The notes beneath the pieces were generated by a model that made no database searches, was not told where the DNA came from, and saw only the letters and a list, made by a program, of their open reading frames with translations. DNA of 64,000 bases from Dryas octopetala (Eukaryota; Streptophyta; Magnoliopsida; Rosales; Rosaceae), in contig OY992838.1 in the NCBI GenBank assembly GCA_963921425.1, forward strand, positions 5,518,001-5,582,000, in the 5' to 3' direction. The position numbers and the translations under genes are program-made. Below are positions 26,550-38,231 of this stretch, one piece after another; the stretch's first letter is position 1; each line of letters opens with the position of its first letter.

Positions 26550-27277
26550 GGCATAAATTCAATTTAGACACGTAACTATATAAGCTATTTCAACGGAGTC
26601 CATGAACTTTAAAATATTTCAAATATACACCCGATCTATTATCTAAATTAAAAAATGAATTTTTATCCATTAATTCGTTGAGAGATCAGTTAAATGACAG
26701 CTTGACTTTTACTTGACAACGTGGCGCTATCTCAGCAAACATTTCCCGCCAAATGAGCGACACGGGCCTACAATTTAATAATAATAGAGAGAGTGAGAGT
26801 TTGTGGGCCCGTGCCAGGGGTTAGGTGAACCCATATCGCTCATTTCCCGCCAAATGAGCGACACAGGTCCACCTAACCCCTAACACGGGTCCACAAAGTC
26901 ATCATCTCTTTCTCGCTCGTTGAACACAAGTGAGAGATTTATATTCGAATTTGGGAGAAACGTGATGTTATTTATAGACTAAATGGTCAAGAGAGCGCTC
27001 GACGAGCATGAAAGAGGTGATGGGTGTGTGGGCTCGTGTCAAGTAGACATGTGTTGCTCATTTGGCGGGAAATGTATGCTGAGTTGGTGCCACGTCGCCA
27101 ATTAATCCCCGTTAGCAAAAGCCAAGCTAACATTTAACTGATCTCTCAATAAATTGATGGACGGAATTTCATTTTTCAATTTACATAATAAATCAGGTGT
27201 ATATTTGAAATATTTGAAAGTTCGTGTACCCCGTTGAAATAGCATATATAGTTATGTGTATAAATTGAATTTATGCC
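26550..27277. mobile_element. Long-TIR Mutator-like element, non-autonomous, exact 9-bp target-site duplication
   Basis: The 9-mer taaatataa flanks both ends exactly (26541-26549 and 27278-27286). The terminal inverted repeats begin GGCATAAATTCAATTT and extend about 220 bp on each side, through matching blocks such as aaatatttcaaatatacacc, gagagatcagttaaatg and catttcccgccaaatgagc. The middle (about 26770-27040) contains further inverted copies of the cccgccaaatgagcgacac block and of a ggttaggtg block, so the whole element can fold on itself. No transposase frame is present. The length, TIR size and 9-bp duplication fit a non-autonomous MULE. Confidence 0.87.
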
Positions 27278-27337
27278 TAAATATAAACTTGCATTATTGT
27301 CATTCTCCAATATATTCACCTCACCTATACATACAGA

Positions 27338-27712
27338 AATGATTACTCGTCCACCATAAAGCAGAGAATTTCACGCTTATCTAACCACCCAGCAACCATA
27401 GAGCGGGAAATGTAATGATCAGGACCGTCCGTTTTTTAGGTCCTTTCTTAAGAGTCGTCATTATAAAAAATTAGCTAAATTCGTAATTGTTTGGTCATCC
27501 AAATTGTGCAGAAAAATACAATTTATTGGATAAAAGGCTAAATGATGTTGACAGTAATATATTGTCTAAACAATTTCCGATTTGGCTGATTTTTTGTAAG
27601 GGTGATATTTGAATGATGTTCTAAAATATGAACAGTTCCGATCACTGAAATTCATTGCTGGGTGGTTAGGTGAGCGAAGAATTCCTCACTTTATGGTGAG
27701 CGAGTAATCATT
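27338..27712. mobile_element. Second inverted-repeat element next to the MULE
   Basis: The left end AATGATTACTCG (27338-27349) and the right end CGAGTAATCATT (27701-27712) are exact inverted copies. Similarity continues about 57 bp inward (ccaccataaag, ctaaccacccagcaa). The interior is AT-rich and non-coding. I could not find a clear target-site duplication, so superfamily is not assigned. Only 60 bp separate it from the MULE to its left. Confidence 0.75.
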
Positions 27713-27826
27713 ACTGCCTATATATATATATTTTTATACTAATCTTTATACTCAATTAACTCACAAATAAAGATAGGTGCTCAAGAAAGTGTTTGTGTCC
27801 AGTGTTCAAATAAATTCTCTTGAAAA

Positions 27827-28036
27827 ATGAAAGGTCTGTTTGAGACTGTTTATGTATAAAGCGTTTTTGTTCAGTAACGCTTTTATTATTAAAAGCGCTT
27901 TTGTTAGAAACACATAATTTTTTTTTTTTTTTTAATCCAAGTGTTTTTTTATAATCCAAAAGTGTTTTTAATTTTTTTTTTACCAAACACAAGCACAAGC
28001 ACTTTTATGCCTTTAAAAACACTATTAAACAAACCC
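27827..28036. mobile_element. Possible AT-rich MITE remnant with short inverted ends
   Basis: The left part ggtctgtttgagactgttta and the right part, read inverted (gggtttgtttaatagtgttt), resemble each other. Internal aaaagcgctttt-like palindromes recur. The flanking bases are poly(A)-rich and give no clear duplication. Similar aaaagcgcttttaa-type text occurs at 51830-52080. Family and exact ends are uncertain. Confidence 0.4.
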
Positions 28037-28878
28037 AAAAATACAATTACTCATGTCAATTAGTAATATTAACAATTGTCCAAAAATAATGTGTAAAAAA
28101 AAAAAAAACTATATAACTGACTATTGTTTATGGTACTTGATAAACAGTTACAAGAGCGTCCGAATTCTAGCGTCAAGTGTTCTAACGCTAACCCTAAGTG
28201 TTTTTTGAACACTAGACGTAAATATTTAAAAGTGGACTAACTTCAAATGTTTTTAAAGACCTATTCCTATTTGTCCCGCCTATTTCCTTATCTTTTCAAT
28301 GGCAAATTCATGAATGTTTCATAGTGGGGACAAGATGAACAAAAATATCTTACTTCTCCTTTTCTCCTTGGCATGTCAGTGAAAAAAATTACTGTGGCTA
28401 GACACATGACGCGCTCCTCCTCATATCCAAACTTAATTGTCTCTTTCACGAGCATTTCTACAAACACATCGCCCACTAATTTTAAAGATCAAACTAGTAT
28501 TTATGGAGTCAAGCATATAACATTTAAGGGAAGAAATATGAGTTCACAAGTTTTATTTATTTATTAATTAATCGTTGTTCATGAAATTTGAATTCATGAC
28601 TTTATCCGACAAAAATAATTTGATATAATTTACTAGACCAAATGGTCATCGACCCCTATTGCACCTATTTTGATCTATTGTGCGTATGTCTTTATTAATT
28701 GTTGTTATGCTGAGGAGGGGTATTGAACTTTAGTGCACAGGGAAACTTCTATGCCCTTTCAACTGAATACTCCAACAACTGAATATCTTAATTAATTAAT
28801 TAATTAATTGCAATAATAATAATATTGTTTCTTTTTCTAAAAAAAAAAAAATCTCCTATAATAACATATTTTAACATG

Positions 28879-29061
28879 GAAAAATTATAGGGTATAACCG
28901 ATATACTGTCACGTGGTATAACTAATCCAATACGTAAGAGTATTACTGGACGATGTGTTTATATTAGTAGGGTATAGTATTAATAACATATACTTATATT
29001 ATAACAAATAGACCGGTGATACTACGTGTCAATATAATGGTTATACAGAATAATTTATCCC
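28879..29061. mobile_element. Short 183-bp inverted-repeat element flanked by AACATG
   Basis: The left end ggaaaaattatagggtataa and the inverted right end gggataaattattctgtata share about 45 bp of imperfect similarity, including tataacc and gtcacgt/gacacgta blocks. The hexamer aacatg occurs directly outside both ends (28873-28878 and 29062-29067), which may be a target-site duplication. It is non-coding. It lies about 290 bp upstream of the RBL11 start codon, so it is in that promoter. Confidence 0.6.
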
Positions 29062-29354
29062 AACATGAACCATCAACCATGACATGACAACCAATCGTAA
29101 TAATTATTTTTCTCCTATTTTTTTTCCTCTTCTTTTTTTGGCCATGTCCTATTTTTTCTCTTGTTTATTCATATAATCATTATTCATACAAAATAAAAGA
29201 ATAAAAGAAACGAAAAAGAAGAGAAAACCAAAGACAGAAAGAAGGGGGAAGAGGAGCAGAGCAGACATACAAAGGGAATCTCTCTTCCCGGTCTATCTGC
29301 AATTCCGAATCCTCAAAGCCTCAAAGCCTCAAACCCAAAACCCCCACTGGAGAA

Positions 29355-31074
29355 ATGAGTCACTTTCATTTCCACCATCTTCAAACACTCACTAAACCTC
29401 ACTGCTCTTACTCAGCCCACCATTTCATACCCATCACTCATTTCTCTCATCACCCTGTTCTCACTCTCACCCTTCCTCATCGTCTCTCCAATCCCCAAAA
29501 ACCCATCAAAACCCACCTCTCTTTTCGCCCTCTTCCCGCCACCGTTCGATCCCGCACAGTATGCAGGTCGAACGGCTCAGGTAAATCCTCCTGCAACTGT
29601 TTTATTTTACAGCCAGTTGGGTCTTTCAATTTCTGTTCAAGCAAGCTTATAGTATGTTTAATTGCTAGACCTGGACATTCTATCACAGCCAGAAGATCGA
29701 CGGAAGCCGCACAGACGTGTCAATGGGATATTTTGGATTATTCTTGTTAATCTTGGGATATACCTGGCTGATCACTTTTTTCAGGTCTTTGTTTTATGAT
29801 GAAATTAACATAATTTTCAACATGTACTTGGGCTTACAATTTAGAATTAATTTATCTTTTTCTTCTTATAATTAGGTTCGTGCGATTAAAATGCTATACC
29901 TGTACCACAATAGGCCTGCATGGTACCAGTTTCTAACAGCAACATTCTGTCATGCTAATTGGTGAGTCCTCTTTACTTTAAGAGCTGCATAAAACCCAGA
30001 TGTGAAACTATGTGCCTGTTAGCTTGATATACATTGTTGGCGCATTTTCTAACAGCTTAAGCTTTTGAGTTTAGTGGCTGTCTGACAGTGTATATATGAT
30101 CAATTGATCATGTAATAAATTAAGCTAAGCTACTTGTGAGTTGTGACATGTATGTAATCAACATCTCTCATTCTTTTCAGGAAACATCTTTCAAGCAACC
30201 TTTTCTTCTTGTATATTTTTGGTGAGGGTCTCTTTCTTTCCTTCTTTTTTTCCCAATAAGGTCAATGCAATACTGAAACCGATGCTATATATTCAAAATA
30301 GGATATTGAAATTTGATAGTGTCTTCCTTCCTTCAACAGGAAAGCTAGTTGAAGAAGAGGAAGGAAATTTTGCACTGTGGCTGTGTTATATTCTTACAGG
30401 CGTTGGAGCAAACCTTGTTTCATGGCTTGTTCTACCAGGAAATGCAGTTTCTGTTGGAGCCTCTGGTGCTGTTTTTGGGTTATTTACAATCAGTGTTCTT
30501 GTAAAGGTATTCCCATCTTAGAATTTGAATACCTTGTGACGAGATGAAACGGTATGTGCTTGACCCTGTTTTGCTTAATGCATATAGATGTCCTGGGACT
30601 GGAGGAAGATCCTTGAAGTGCTTATATTGGGCCAATTTGTTATAGAGAAGGTGAGCTGAGCTTTTCAGAAAGAGACATTTTTTATCATCAATTTGTTTTA
30701 ATTATTGTTGGATTATGTGGTTTGACGTTAAAATACTTTTAGATATCCGCAGTTCTATTAGTTTGTGCGTATGTGCTTGTGCATTTGTTTTGTGATTTTT
30801 GTTGTAATTGTTTCATAGATCCTTTAATATATATTATAAAGGTTTTTGTGTTTGTGTTAAGATTACCAATATAATTTATTTTGTTGCTATTTTTGACCAC
30901 AAATAGGTTATGGAAGCAGCCCAAGCTTCTACAGCATTATCGGGAACCTTCGGCAGAGGCAATTCTTTGATGAGTATCAATCACATTGCACATCTTTCAG
31001 GTGCTCTTGTTGGTGTATTTCTAGTATGGATTGTCAGCAGAGTTCCTCCTGAACCTCCAGAGCAAGGAAGATAA
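29355..31074 (+). CDS. RBL11: Chloroplast rhomboid-like protein RBL11
   Basis: Seven exons: 29355-29580, 29669-29784, 29876-29961, 30181-30221, 30340-30506, 30588-30650, 30907-31074. They give 288 aa. Residues 1-70 are Ser/Thr/His/Pro-rich without acidic residues, a typical plastid transit peptide. The rhomboid domain follows: GIFWIILVNLGIYLADHFF, then the HANWKHLSSNLFFLY block, GASGAVFG with catalytic Ser about 198, and HIAHLSGALVG with catalytic His about 262. Both catalytic residues are present, so it should be an active intramembrane serine protease. Arabidopsis RBL11 sits in the chloroplast inner envelope. The acceptor at 29667/29668 was chosen over a nearer CAG at 29687 because only it keeps the frame. 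Confidence 0.95.
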
Positions 31075-31889
31075 AATTTGCAAAGGAAAGCAGGCAGAAC
31101 TCAAACATAATTGTATAAGGAAACCAAACCAATGTGCTTGGCAGTCAATTTCCTGATTATCTGTGTTATATTTCTTGCGGATCATGTGTAAATGACGCTG
31201 ATACTAATTGATTCAAGACAAAAAGGATAGAATTTGCCCAATTGGGTTTCTGATAAATCTGAAATATTAAACCATGCTTTGGATTTTGTTGCATGATATT
31301 GATACGCCTCTCTGGTGGGCAGGGCTTCAAATTCCAACTTTCCATCAACAATGCACACACACTGTCAAAACCAGATGCGTTTTCGAATATAACCTTAACG
31401 TTTGGGCTGATAACCATGGGCCTCGACCAGAATCTGAATGCCTGAATAATGGTTCTTAATGGCCCATAAGGGCCGATGCTAGGTAATAACTAAGAAACCA
31501 AAAGGTAAGATGCCTAAAAGCTTGGGTTCATAAGAGGCTCGATGTAATAGAATGCAACTCTGTGCATATACCGACAATGCATTGCATTAGTCAAAACCAT
31601 TTTTATCAAGGTTTAAAATAGATGTAAAGAAAAATAATTCATTCCTTTAATATATCCAAATCAAATTAGCTTTTACATAGCTACACGTCTTCATGTCCTT
31701 AAATGTCAAGAACTATATTGATGATTGATGTTGGAAGGTACATGGTGAAACATTTTGGCTTACAATGCATAATCAGCGTGCTAAAAAACAAGCAATGTTC
31801 ATGAAAAGGAAAAGTTCTCTATACTATCTACAACATTCATATGCTGAAATTTCTTCTGGGAGGATTATATGAATTGTATAAAGCAACCT
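31075..31889. other. Convergent 3' spacer between RBL11 and the PPR gene
   Basis: This 0.8 kb region should hold the 3' UTRs of both convergent genes. No ORF with recognisable homology, repeat array or structured element is seen. Confidence 0.5.
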
Positions 31890-34059
31890 TCAGTTCAAGA
31901 ACACAACTGTACATGACTGTGCAAACTGACCATAAACACCAAGCTGCCCTTGAGACTGCTTCCGGCATATAATTGGCAACCTTTCCCCATATTTACAAGT
32001 ATGAGACAGATTCATGGATTTTGGAGCAAGCGATGAGATGTCTAATGAAAAATCACCATCTCTCAACCCCAGTTTGCCTTTTCTAGTTGCTGAAGCTGAA
32101 CCTTTTTGATCATTTGTAACTACTGATGGTATCTGTAACAGATTGGGATGAAAGGCAGTTGCAGATTTCTTTTGATACTTTTTCTCCAAGCTCTCAAATT
32201 GTATCTCTTCTGTTTCTACCTGGTGGGTTTTTTCTTTACTCTTAACAACACCCAGCATTCTATTTGCCTCTTTTGTTAATCCAATTGCACGCCAAGCATC
32301 TGCAACAAGCAAGATAGTAGATTTCTCTGGCTGAACACCAAACTCTTTCATAATCTTGAGTATTTCTTCAGCTTTCCATGGCAGCTTTGCTTCTCCAAAT
32401 CCCCATACTAAGGTCTCAAATGTCTTCAAATTGGGAGATATTCCGTATTCGCACATCTTATCAAATACTTTAATCGCATGCTCCATTCTGCCAGAACTGC
32501 ACCATCCACTGATGATAGTTGTGAAAATCACAACGTTTGGGCGGACTCCGGAATTAATCATGGCTGTCAATAGTTCTTCAGCTTTCTCCACTTCCTGAGA
32601 ACGCACATAACCTTTAGCAAGAATGCTGTATGCATGTGCATCTGGTTTTATGCCGGCCTTCACCATATCATCAAAGATTTGCGTACACTTCTCCATGAAT
32701 CCTGCTGTGCTCCAGGCATTCATGATGGTGCTAAATGTTATCACATCTGGTTTGACCCCAAATTCTTCCATCAACTTCAGGACCTGAAAATTAGTATATA
32801 TATAATTCTCTTAATGATTTTCAAAACTTAAAACAAAATACCAGTTTGTGCAACTACAAGAAGAAACAACTAGACAATGTTGTAGGTCATAACTCACCTG
32901 ATCAACCCCATCTCTATCCATGGTGTCAACAAAACCTTTAACCAGTGAATTAAACACAACAATGTTAGGATGCAGCCCAAGATCTTTTATCCTGTGCATA
33001 AACCTTAAGGCCTCCTTCAATTTACCTTCTTTACAATAACCACTTATTATGATACCACAAGTTCGCTCGTTGGGATGCACTTTGTTGTTCTGCATCTCTA
33101 CAATCATTCCTTCCGCCTGGCTTGTCTCTCCATTTTGAGCATAAGCTGTTGCTATTGTGTTGTAAGTAACAGCATCGGGTTTCATTCCAGAAGCTAACAA
33201 CTTATACACCACATTCCATGCCTCCATAATGTTCTTCTTCTTACACCATGCTCTGACTAATACATTAAAAGTCCTTATATTTGGTTTCACCTTTTCGTCT
33301 TGGGACATCATCTCAAGCAGTTGCAAAGACTCTTCAGGCTTACCAGAAATCCCATACCCTTTGATTAAAGTGTTATAAGTGCTAGTAGTGGGTTTTAATC
33401 CACTCTCCTTCATCTTCCTAAAGGTTTCCATGGCTTCCTCTGTGTTCCCAGATTCGGCAAAAGCATTTATAACAGCATTGAAAAATATTAAATCAGGCTT
33501 CATTCCATTCTCTTCCACCTGTGATATAACTGAATGTATGGACTCAAAGCGCTTCTGGATGGTCAAGGCAGCCAGGAGAGTTGTGTATGATATCAGTGAT
33601 GGTCTGTGTCCTCCTACAATTAAACCATTAAAAATGGACTGGGCTTCCTGGGGTCTCCCTCTCTCTACCAAAATGTTCATTAGCTTCGTTCTTGAACGCA
33701 CAATTCGGCAACTATCTTTGGTCATGCAGATAACGCAATGGGGTTGACTAGACAAATCTTTAGACTTTGAAATTGGATGCAATTTATTCTTATCATCTGG
33801 ATGATTTTCCTGTGGGGTTCAAAATATCAAAATAACATCGAATTTTCTTAATACACAAACCTTCTTAAACTTCATTATTAACAAATAAAGCACACACCAG
33901 AAGCAGTACAATAGTCCAGCACATAATCAAATCATTGAGTTGATGATACAATACCTTCATTGGCAATGCTTGAACCCGTCCATTTGCAATAGTGGTAGTT
34001 GTTTCTTCATTTTTTTTTATTGTTCTTGAAAAAGCCTTCTCTTTGCCGGATTCTCCCAT
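31890..34059 (-). CDS. P-class pentatricopeptide repeat protein (At5g25630/At5g21222-like)
   Basis: Three exons: 33955-34059, 32898-33809, 31890-32783. They give 636 aa. After a Lys/Glu/Thr-rich N-terminus comes a His/Cys cluster ([11 protein letters not shown]) and then [19 protein letters not shown], closely matching the related Arabidopsis proteins. About twelve 35-residue P-type PPR motifs follow (for example [40 protein letters not shown]). The C-terminal 130 residues are non-repeat and polar. PPR proteins bind RNA, usually in organelles, but this N-terminus is not an obvious organelle presequence. A 5' UTR intron with donor after CGCCAACAG near 34439 is likely. Confidence 0.92.
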
Positions 34060-35315
34060 ATGGGTATGGCTTTGTCAACTTGATTATGGGTTTGAGTGGA
34101 CCTCTTAACTTCGCACTGAATACACAGCAAGACCACAATATGAATCTTTTCCATTTTCACATTTTTGGGTACTTAGTGAGAAAACAATGATATACCAGCA
34201 AATCAAGCAAGGTTCTTTATGTTCAAGTTGCTTGAACATTCTTGACCCAAAAAGAAAAGCAACTTGATATTAAGAAAAAGTTTAATCGCAAGATTAATGT
34301 ATATCAGGAAAACCCAAGAAACAAAATTTTAGATAGTGCCAAGCAATTCTATTAAAAATTTCAATCTTCGCAGTAAGTGATACTTTGAACATTCAAGCTA
34401 TTAGGAAGCTCTTTGGAGCTAGAGACAAGGTTTGTACCTGTTGGCGTTAGAGATATGGCAGGCTTTTGCAGGCAGAGAGAGGCTCTGAATTTGCTTGCAG
34501 ACTTTTTATAAGGCATGAAAATCTAATCTAATCTCACAAAGGGTGAGAGACAAAGTGATGGGGATAAGGAGGAAAAGTGAGGCTCTGAAAATTTTCCAGA
34601 AATTGCTTCTTATTTTTCATTTTCTTTTTTTGGTCATAACTCATAAGCTTTTGTTTGACAATCATGAAAATATATTTCTTTGCCCAAGTCCCAACAAAAA
34701 AAAAATTATATATTTCATTTCCTGTACATATATTTTCGTTTCGATTAACAATAAAAATCTCTAAACACCCACCCACCTTTTCTAATAAAAATCTACAATA
34801 ATAATAACAAATTAATAATAGCATTAATAGCATTATCATTGCATGAACTAAACTCAAATTCTAATACAATGTTTCATGACGAAAAATGTAAAATTATAAA
34901 GAATAAATCAACAATTTATATCAAACTAATGTCCGACTCGGCACTGCAGGCCAACCAATTTAATCCCGTTTGTATTATGGGCCGGATCACCGTACATGGG
35001 TCTAGCCTGCGCACTCACCTTAACGTAAAAGGACGTTTCTGCCCCTATAGCAAAATTTGGTTCCCTTCAGAATTTTAGGAAAATGACTTTCTGCTGCAAG
35101 ATGAATTCCCGGAAAATTATAAAAGAGAGAGAGAGAGAGAAAATCAAACAATATTCTTCTTTCTCAACCATTTCTTTAATCAGAAAAAGCACTGTGATTA
35201 GAACATAGATTAGAGATTCATCTGAATATTCAACCCTTTTCCAAAGGCGCACATGAACACCCGCAAGCCATAATATAATTCTAGATTTTCTGTGTCTCTG
35301 AAATCTTTCTGGGAT
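34060..35315. other. Divergent spacer between the PPR gene and the Mpv17-family gene
   Basis: The left part contains the PPR 5' UTR exon and intron (about 34060-34480). The right part is AT-rich, with a short GA tract at 35126-35141 and the Mpv17-family leader. A shared promoter region is possible. No additional gene is supported. Confidence 0.5.
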
Positions 35316-37411
35316 ATGTTGAAGTTGTGGAGATTGTACCAGAATTGCTTATGTGCTCACCCTGTTAAGACACAGGTTATCAGCTCTGGTTTGATTTGGG
35401 GTTTTGGTGACATAGCTGCCCAGGCCATCACTCACTCCACGGCCAAGCGCCACAATCAAATCCAAATTCAGGTATTTATTTATACCGCATTACTGGAACC
35501 CTTTCTTTTCCGTCAAAATTTATGGCCTTTCTTGCTCTTATTCATTGTTTGCTTAAATGGGTCTCTCTTATTTTCTCTTGCATTCCATCTTTTAGCCCTT
35601 GTTCTTGCATTTGTATGTCTGTGTTTAGGGAACTTCTTTCATGGTTTGGTGGAACCCTTTCTATTCTCAAATTTCTTTCAACATTGCTGGCACTTCTTGC
35701 TTTTGTTCACTATTTGCCGAAATAGGTCTCTCTTATTTTCTCTTACATTTCATCTTTTAGCCCTTGTTCTTGCATTTGTATGTCTCTGTTTATGGAACTG
35801 CTTTCATGCTTTGCCTGGTTATGATTAATTGCTCTTTTTTAATTTCATTGTTGTTTTTGTTGTTGCTATTTTTATCTTCAAGAAGCGTAGACCTTGTTGC
35901 TTAATTAATTGCACTGATTCCACATGTTTAGGGAAAAGGTTTCGCACCCGCATTTTCTCTGGTTTGTTTTCACTATTATTCTTTTTGAACAAGCAAGCAA
36001 AAAATTCCAATTTCCCATTTATAATTTTAGGGAAATATGGTCGAGTTCCTTGAAATCACTACCTATTACCTTTTGTTCTTGAACATCTTGTTAAACTTCC
36101 TATGAAACCTGTAGTCTCTTTGTCATAGTTGGAGATTATCTTCACTGAAATTGATAATTTTTCAAGCCTAATTGGGTTTGTGGATCATCTGTGTAAAGGC
36201 TCCTAAATATTTCTTTTATCTACGGTGACTGTTTTCCAAAATGGTGGAATTTTTAAAATTGATTGGGGTCTACATCTTTTCCTAACTTTTGTTTTTGGCC
36301 ATTCCAATCACCAACTTCTCATTAGTCACCACAGTACCAGGACTTTGATTTTATTTATTATCTAATGAAGCGATTTGCGAGACCAGAATATAAATGTATC
36401 CTCTGTAGTTTATTGGGCTCCTTTCTTCTGTGATGTTCTACCAATGACTGGTGAAATGTCCTGTTCGTTGAGATTATCATTAACATATTAAGCCAAGCAC
36501 CTTGTAAGACATTGCAAGCATGAGCCCAATTTAGGCTATATTTTCTTTCCTGTTCTTTATTTGTTAATATATGAGAGAAATATAACAAAAACTCTGAACA
36601 GTTTTGTATGACATGATGTGATGTGTGTTTGCTAGACATTGCGAGCAACATACTGTTTATTACCTTTCTCTGTTATTAGAATAACAAACTATCTTCAATC
36701 ACAGGATGAAGATGAAGAATTAAAAATCAATTGGAGAAGAGTGGCTACAACCAGCTTGTTTGGGTTTGGGTTTGTTGGGCCAGTTGGCCACTTATGGTAA
36801 GCATTTTGGAAAAAGGCAAAAAAGTTCTTACATTCTGAGTATGTGGACAAGTGATTATGTTCTAGAATTTTACAAATTAAAGAACCACACTAATCACATG
36901 AATTTGAGGCTCCTCTTTAGTGACGTCAGTGTCTTTCCTCTCTTTTCTTGATGTATTTGTATTCTCCAGCTTACCTGTTTGATTTCTATTATCCTTTTGC
37001 AGGTATGAAGGTTTGGATCGATATATAAGGTCACGACTCCTAATGCGACCAAATTCATTTCAGTTTGTTGCTTCTAAAGTTGCGATTGATGGGCTCCTTT
37101 TTGGGCCATTGGATTTACTTGTGTTTTTCACTTACATGGGGTTTTCTTCTGGAAAGAGTGTTCCTCAAATCAAGGAAGATGTAAAAAGGGATTTTCTCCC
37201 AGCCTTCGTTCTGGAAGGAGGCGTATGGCCGATTGTGCAAGTAGTGAATTTCCGATTTATACCTGTGAGGTATCAGCTCCTCTATGTCAACTTCTTCTGC
37301 TTGTTGGATAGCTGTCTTTTGTCATGGATCGAGCAACAACAGGATGCTCCATGGAAGCAATGGGTGAAATCTATGATACGTTTTAACAAAGAAAAAGGTG
37401 AAGGTGGATGA
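35316..37411 (+). CDS. Mpv17/PMP22 family membrane protein
   Basis: Three exons: 35316-35471, 36705-36796, 37003-37411. They give 218 aa, normal for the family. The N-terminus MLKLWRLYQNCLCAHPVKTQ is the conserved opening (W..Y...L..HP..T). It is followed by SSGLIWGFGDIAAQ, GPVGHLWYEGLDRYI, GPLDLLVFFTYMG and the C-terminal signature VNFRFIPVRYQLLYVN. Four membrane spans are expected. Family members lie in peroxisomal, mitochondrial or plastid membranes and are thought to form pores; the location of this one cannot be told. Intron 1 is long (1.2 kb) and contains a tandem duplication (35495-35812). Confidence 0.93.
35495..35812. repeat. About 156-bp imperfect tandem duplication inside intron 1 of the Mpv17-family gene
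   Basis: Copy 1 starts at 35495 and copy 2 at 35651, both with ggaaccctttct. The blocks gtctctcttattttctctt and cttttagcccttgttcttgc recur at the matching offsets. Several substitutions and small indels separate the copies, so it is not recent. The long open frame across it is only the effect of a T/C-rich repeated sequence. Confidence 0.85.
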
Positions 37412-38231
37412 TTTCCCTTCAACTAGTATTTCAGCTTGCATCGTAGGCCTTGCTTATTATAGTCGAAGCACACATCAGAAAAGTAAAACAGTTGAGAGAG
37501 AACACTAAAGGTACCAACTTAGTTTTATGAAGTTGGGAAGTGATGGATTTGCTCCCATGCTCATCTAGTTTCCACTTGCAATACAAGTTGGCATTGATTT
37601 TAATTCTCAATCCATGTTTCAATAAAGATTCTACCGATTTTCTTTGCTACTGATTCTAAGATCTTGTTGGGTCTTGCATCCATTTGAGTATTGTCAATTA
37701 AGTTTTCTTCTGTCTTACACTCTGTAATTAGTTACTCTGGTTATTAAATACCAGGAAGGAAATTTATAGGACATGAAATTTGATTTGTGATCTCCTTGTT
37801 TCATACTTCAGCAGTACCAATTCACTTTGTATGGAACATGCTAAGCTCAACCGCGTGACAATTCGAATCAGTATTTTTCTTTCTTTGCTTAGTGAATGGT
37901 TTTGGGATCATGGGATGAGACCCTTTTTGGTGAAAAATTCTTGGATTCTCACAAGAGTGGGGGTGCAATTTCTGTTTATGGAGGGTCTCACACCTTAAAT
38001 TTTTTTCCAATCTTTTATGGAGGGTCACAACTCTCAACAAATATGAACAAGCAAATCACAGATACTGTACTGCAAACCAAAAACAAAAAGTCTACTGTTA
38101 AATTATTTACCAAAAAGATTAGTGTAAGCTGTGAATCTTTTGAGGAGGCAACTAAAAAATGGAATATATGTATATGTAAATAAATCAAATCAAAAAATTC
38201 CTCCCAAGAAACAAACTTTGGTATCTCAACT
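37412..38231. other. Convergent 3' spacer between the Mpv17-family gene and PERK
   Basis: It presumably holds both 3' UTRs. A short direct repeat (tttatggagggtc) occurs near 37975 and 38014. No gene is supported. Confidence 0.5.

Larger units (their letters stand above)
25797..29354. other. Divergent spacer between SPP and RBL11, filled with inverted-repeat elements
   Basis: Bases 25797-26200 are the SPP leader and promoter; an in-frame upstream exon is not seen. From 26550 to 29061 at least three, possibly four, inverted-repeat elements lie almost end to end (separate entries). A (TTAA/AATT)n tract lies at 28790-28810. Bases 29200-29354 are the GA-rich 5' UTR of RBL11. Confidence 0.6.

Noticed and set aside
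35292-35828. 178-aa frame overlapping the Mpv17-family first exon
   Set aside because: Family conservation stops at the GT donor at 35472. The remainder is intronic repeat, and the opening codon at 35292 is not ATG.
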